From: Thioalkalivibrio sp.
GTDB lineage: Bacteria; Pseudomonadota; Gammaproteobacteria; Ectothiorhodospirales; Ectothiorhodospiraceae
Reading direction: 5' to 3'
NCBI GenBank assembly: GCA_007136145.1
Contig: SLHN01000176.1
Coordinates: forward strand, 1 to 7,325
Length of the DNA: 7,325 nucleotides
Shown: one piece after another, positions 6,506 through 7,325 of the stretch
How positions within the stretch are numbered: the first letter of the stretch is position 1
Layout of the letters: each line of letters starts with the position of its first letter
Made by a program: the position numbers and the translations under genes
The notes under the pieces: generated by a model
Databases searched by the model: none
The model's input: the letters and a program-made list of their open reading frames with translations, nothing else
What the model was told of the DNA's origin: nothing

Positions 6506-6735
6506 CTCGTTCTCCATCCGATTGGAATCGCGGTCGATTGAACGACGGCTGGGCTGCAGCGTTGACGCAGGCCGCAAATCGGGCATGACCCGGCGACGCC
6601 TGGCCGTCGGCTTGGAGCCACAGCGGTTCCTGAGTCTGCCGGAGCGCATGCCAGTGCTCAAGGGTACCGTACCGGGCCGTGCGGGAGGGAGTAAGGAATG
6701 TTCGTCCCAATGGTTCCCGTTTGCCAAGGGGGGAG
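6506..6735 (-). promoter_or_regulatory. Upstream region of the TDT transporter gene, promoter not located
   Basis: About 230 bp between the phoX terminator and the transporter start. It should hold the transporter promoter, since a terminator separates it from phoX. I find no good -35/-10 pair, no Pho-box repeat series and no riboswitch I recognise. A short palindrome GGTACCGTACC lies at about 6663-6673. Minus-strand frames are open through part of it but have no ribosome site and no recognisable protein. Confidence 0.35.
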
Positions 6736-6776
6736 AAAACGAAAGGGCGACACCGGACTTGGCCGGGCGTCGCCCT
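6736..6776 (-). terminator. Rho-independent terminator downstream of phoX
   Basis: On the minus strand AGGGCGAC plus CCGG pairs with CCGG plus GTCGCCCT around the loop CCAAGT or similar, making a GC-rich stem with a small internal mismatch (6744-6776). It is followed at once by TTTCGTTTT (6744-6736). There is no T tract on the other side, so it works for leftward transcription only. It lies 54 bp after the phoX stop codon. Confidence 0.85.
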
Positions 6777-6830
6777 CGAATCTCCCGATTACGGGTATCG
6801 CGACGGATTCTGGCGAATCGCGCGTTTCGG

Positions 6831-7325
6831 TCAGGTGCCGATCACACCACCGTCATCCTTGGTGATCACAACCGTTGCCGAGCGGCCGTAGTTGTTGCCA
6901 CCCAACGGCCAGTTGCCCTTGCCTGCGATGTCACCCGTGGCGAAATCCTCCGGAGAAACCGTCGCACCCGGGTGTTGCTGGTTGATGAACATCGTCCGCT
7001 GATCGGGGGTGGTGATCACGCCGGTGATCTCCTGCCCGAGGCTGCCGGTGAGGAACCGCCGGATCTCGCCTGTAAATGGGTTGGCGGCCAACATGCCGTT
7101 GTTGCCCATCATCGCGTAGGTCGGGCTCACATTCATGACCGACTCGCTCATGTCCATCTGAATCCAGATACGGCTGTCTGGATCGATCCACAGACCATCG
7201 GGCGAACTGAACTTGTTGTCTTCCGTAAGCGGATTGCCCGCGCCATCAGTCCCCCCGGTAATGGGATCACCGGAGGCATCGCCAGCGAACGCGAAGATGT
7301 CCCAAGTGAAGCTCGTGGCAGTGGG
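6831..7325 (-). CDS. phoX: PhoX-type alkaline phosphatase (DUF839), C-terminal part, cut by window edge
   Basis: C-terminal 164 residues of a PhoX family protein, a periplasmic or secreted phosphomonoesterase that releases phosphate from organic phosphates; characterised members use Ca and Fe cofactors and are Tat-exported. The N-terminus lies beyond the right edge. The frame is open to the edge (starting PTATSFTWDIFAFAGD), so the internal ATG at 7157 is not the real start. Family segments visible are FSSPDGLWIDPDSRIWIQMD, NPFTGEIRRFLTG, EITGVITTPDQRTMFINQQHPG, and the very conserved ending NWPLGG, then RSATVVITKDDGGVIGT at the stop. PhoX genes are typical Pho-regulon members and this one sits beside phoBR; its own promoter is outside the window. 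A terminator follows at 6736-6776. Confidence 0.95.
   Translation of the reverse strand, partial: PTATSFTWDIFAFAGDASGDPITGGTDGAGNPLTEDNKFSSPDGLWIDPDSRIWIQMDMSESVMNVSPTYAMMGNNGMLAANPFTGEIRRFLTGSLGQEITGVITTPDQRTMFINQQHPGATVSPEDFATGDIAGKGNWPLGGNNYGRSATVVITKDDGGVIGT

Noticed and set aside
6506..6727. Longer 395-residue start for the TDT transporter
   Set aside because: The extra 74 residues (MANGNHWDEHSLL...) have no coding character, while GGAG 6 nt before 6505 and the family length support 321 residues.
6698..6860. Plus-strand ORF starting after GGAGGGAGTAAGGA at about 6684-6697
   Set aside because: It has a striking ribosome-site-like sequence, but the reading frame runs through the phoX terminator into antisense phoX and encodes nothing recognisable.

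Overview
The window is a phosphate-starvation (Pho) gene cluster on the minus strand of a GC-rich chromosome, most likely from a gammaproteobacterium. That placement rests on the PhoB/PhoR architecture, the style of the PstS sequence and E. coli-like Pho boxes; I cannot name the genus from the sequence. All confident genes run right to left. In transcription order they are: the 3' end of a PhoX-type alkaline phosphatase (cut by the right edge) with an intrinsic terminator; a TehA/SLAC1-type (TDT family) membrane transporter; phoB; phoR; a secreted Sel1-repeat protein; a membrane-anchored FKBP-type peptidyl-prolyl isomerase; a one-helix membrane protein of unknown function; and the 5' part of pstS (cut by the left edge).

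Regulation can be read directly from the DNA. Upstream of pstS there are four 11-bp direct-repeat units of the Pho-box type (548-587), with a -10 hexamer exactly 10 bp downstream of the last unit. Upstream of phoB there are three such units (5153-5181). There the first two units sit 10 bp upstream of a 5/6-match -10 (TCTAAT, 5148-5153). This -10 overlaps the first in-frame ATG of phoB, so translation most likely starts at the second ATG (5119). That gives a 229-residue PhoB, the same length as in E. coli.

The logic of the locus: PhoR senses phosphate limitation and phosphorylates PhoB, which activates its own phoBR promoter and pstS. PstS captures periplasmic phosphate, and PhoX releases phosphate from organic phosphomonoesters. 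Three unexpected genes (Sel1 protein, FKBP, unknown membrane protein) lie between phoR and pstS with gaps of 54, 10 and 38 bp. They look like part of the phoBR transcript, and two of the three products are predicted to act in the envelope.

Two non-coding stretches deserve mention. The 390-bp gap between phoB and the transporter holds the phoB promoter and a 60-codon plus-strand ORF whose tail resembles the C-terminus of a TRAP transporter large permease, possibly a gene relic. The 230-bp region between the phoX terminator and the transporter shows no recognisable promoter, riboswitch or gene.
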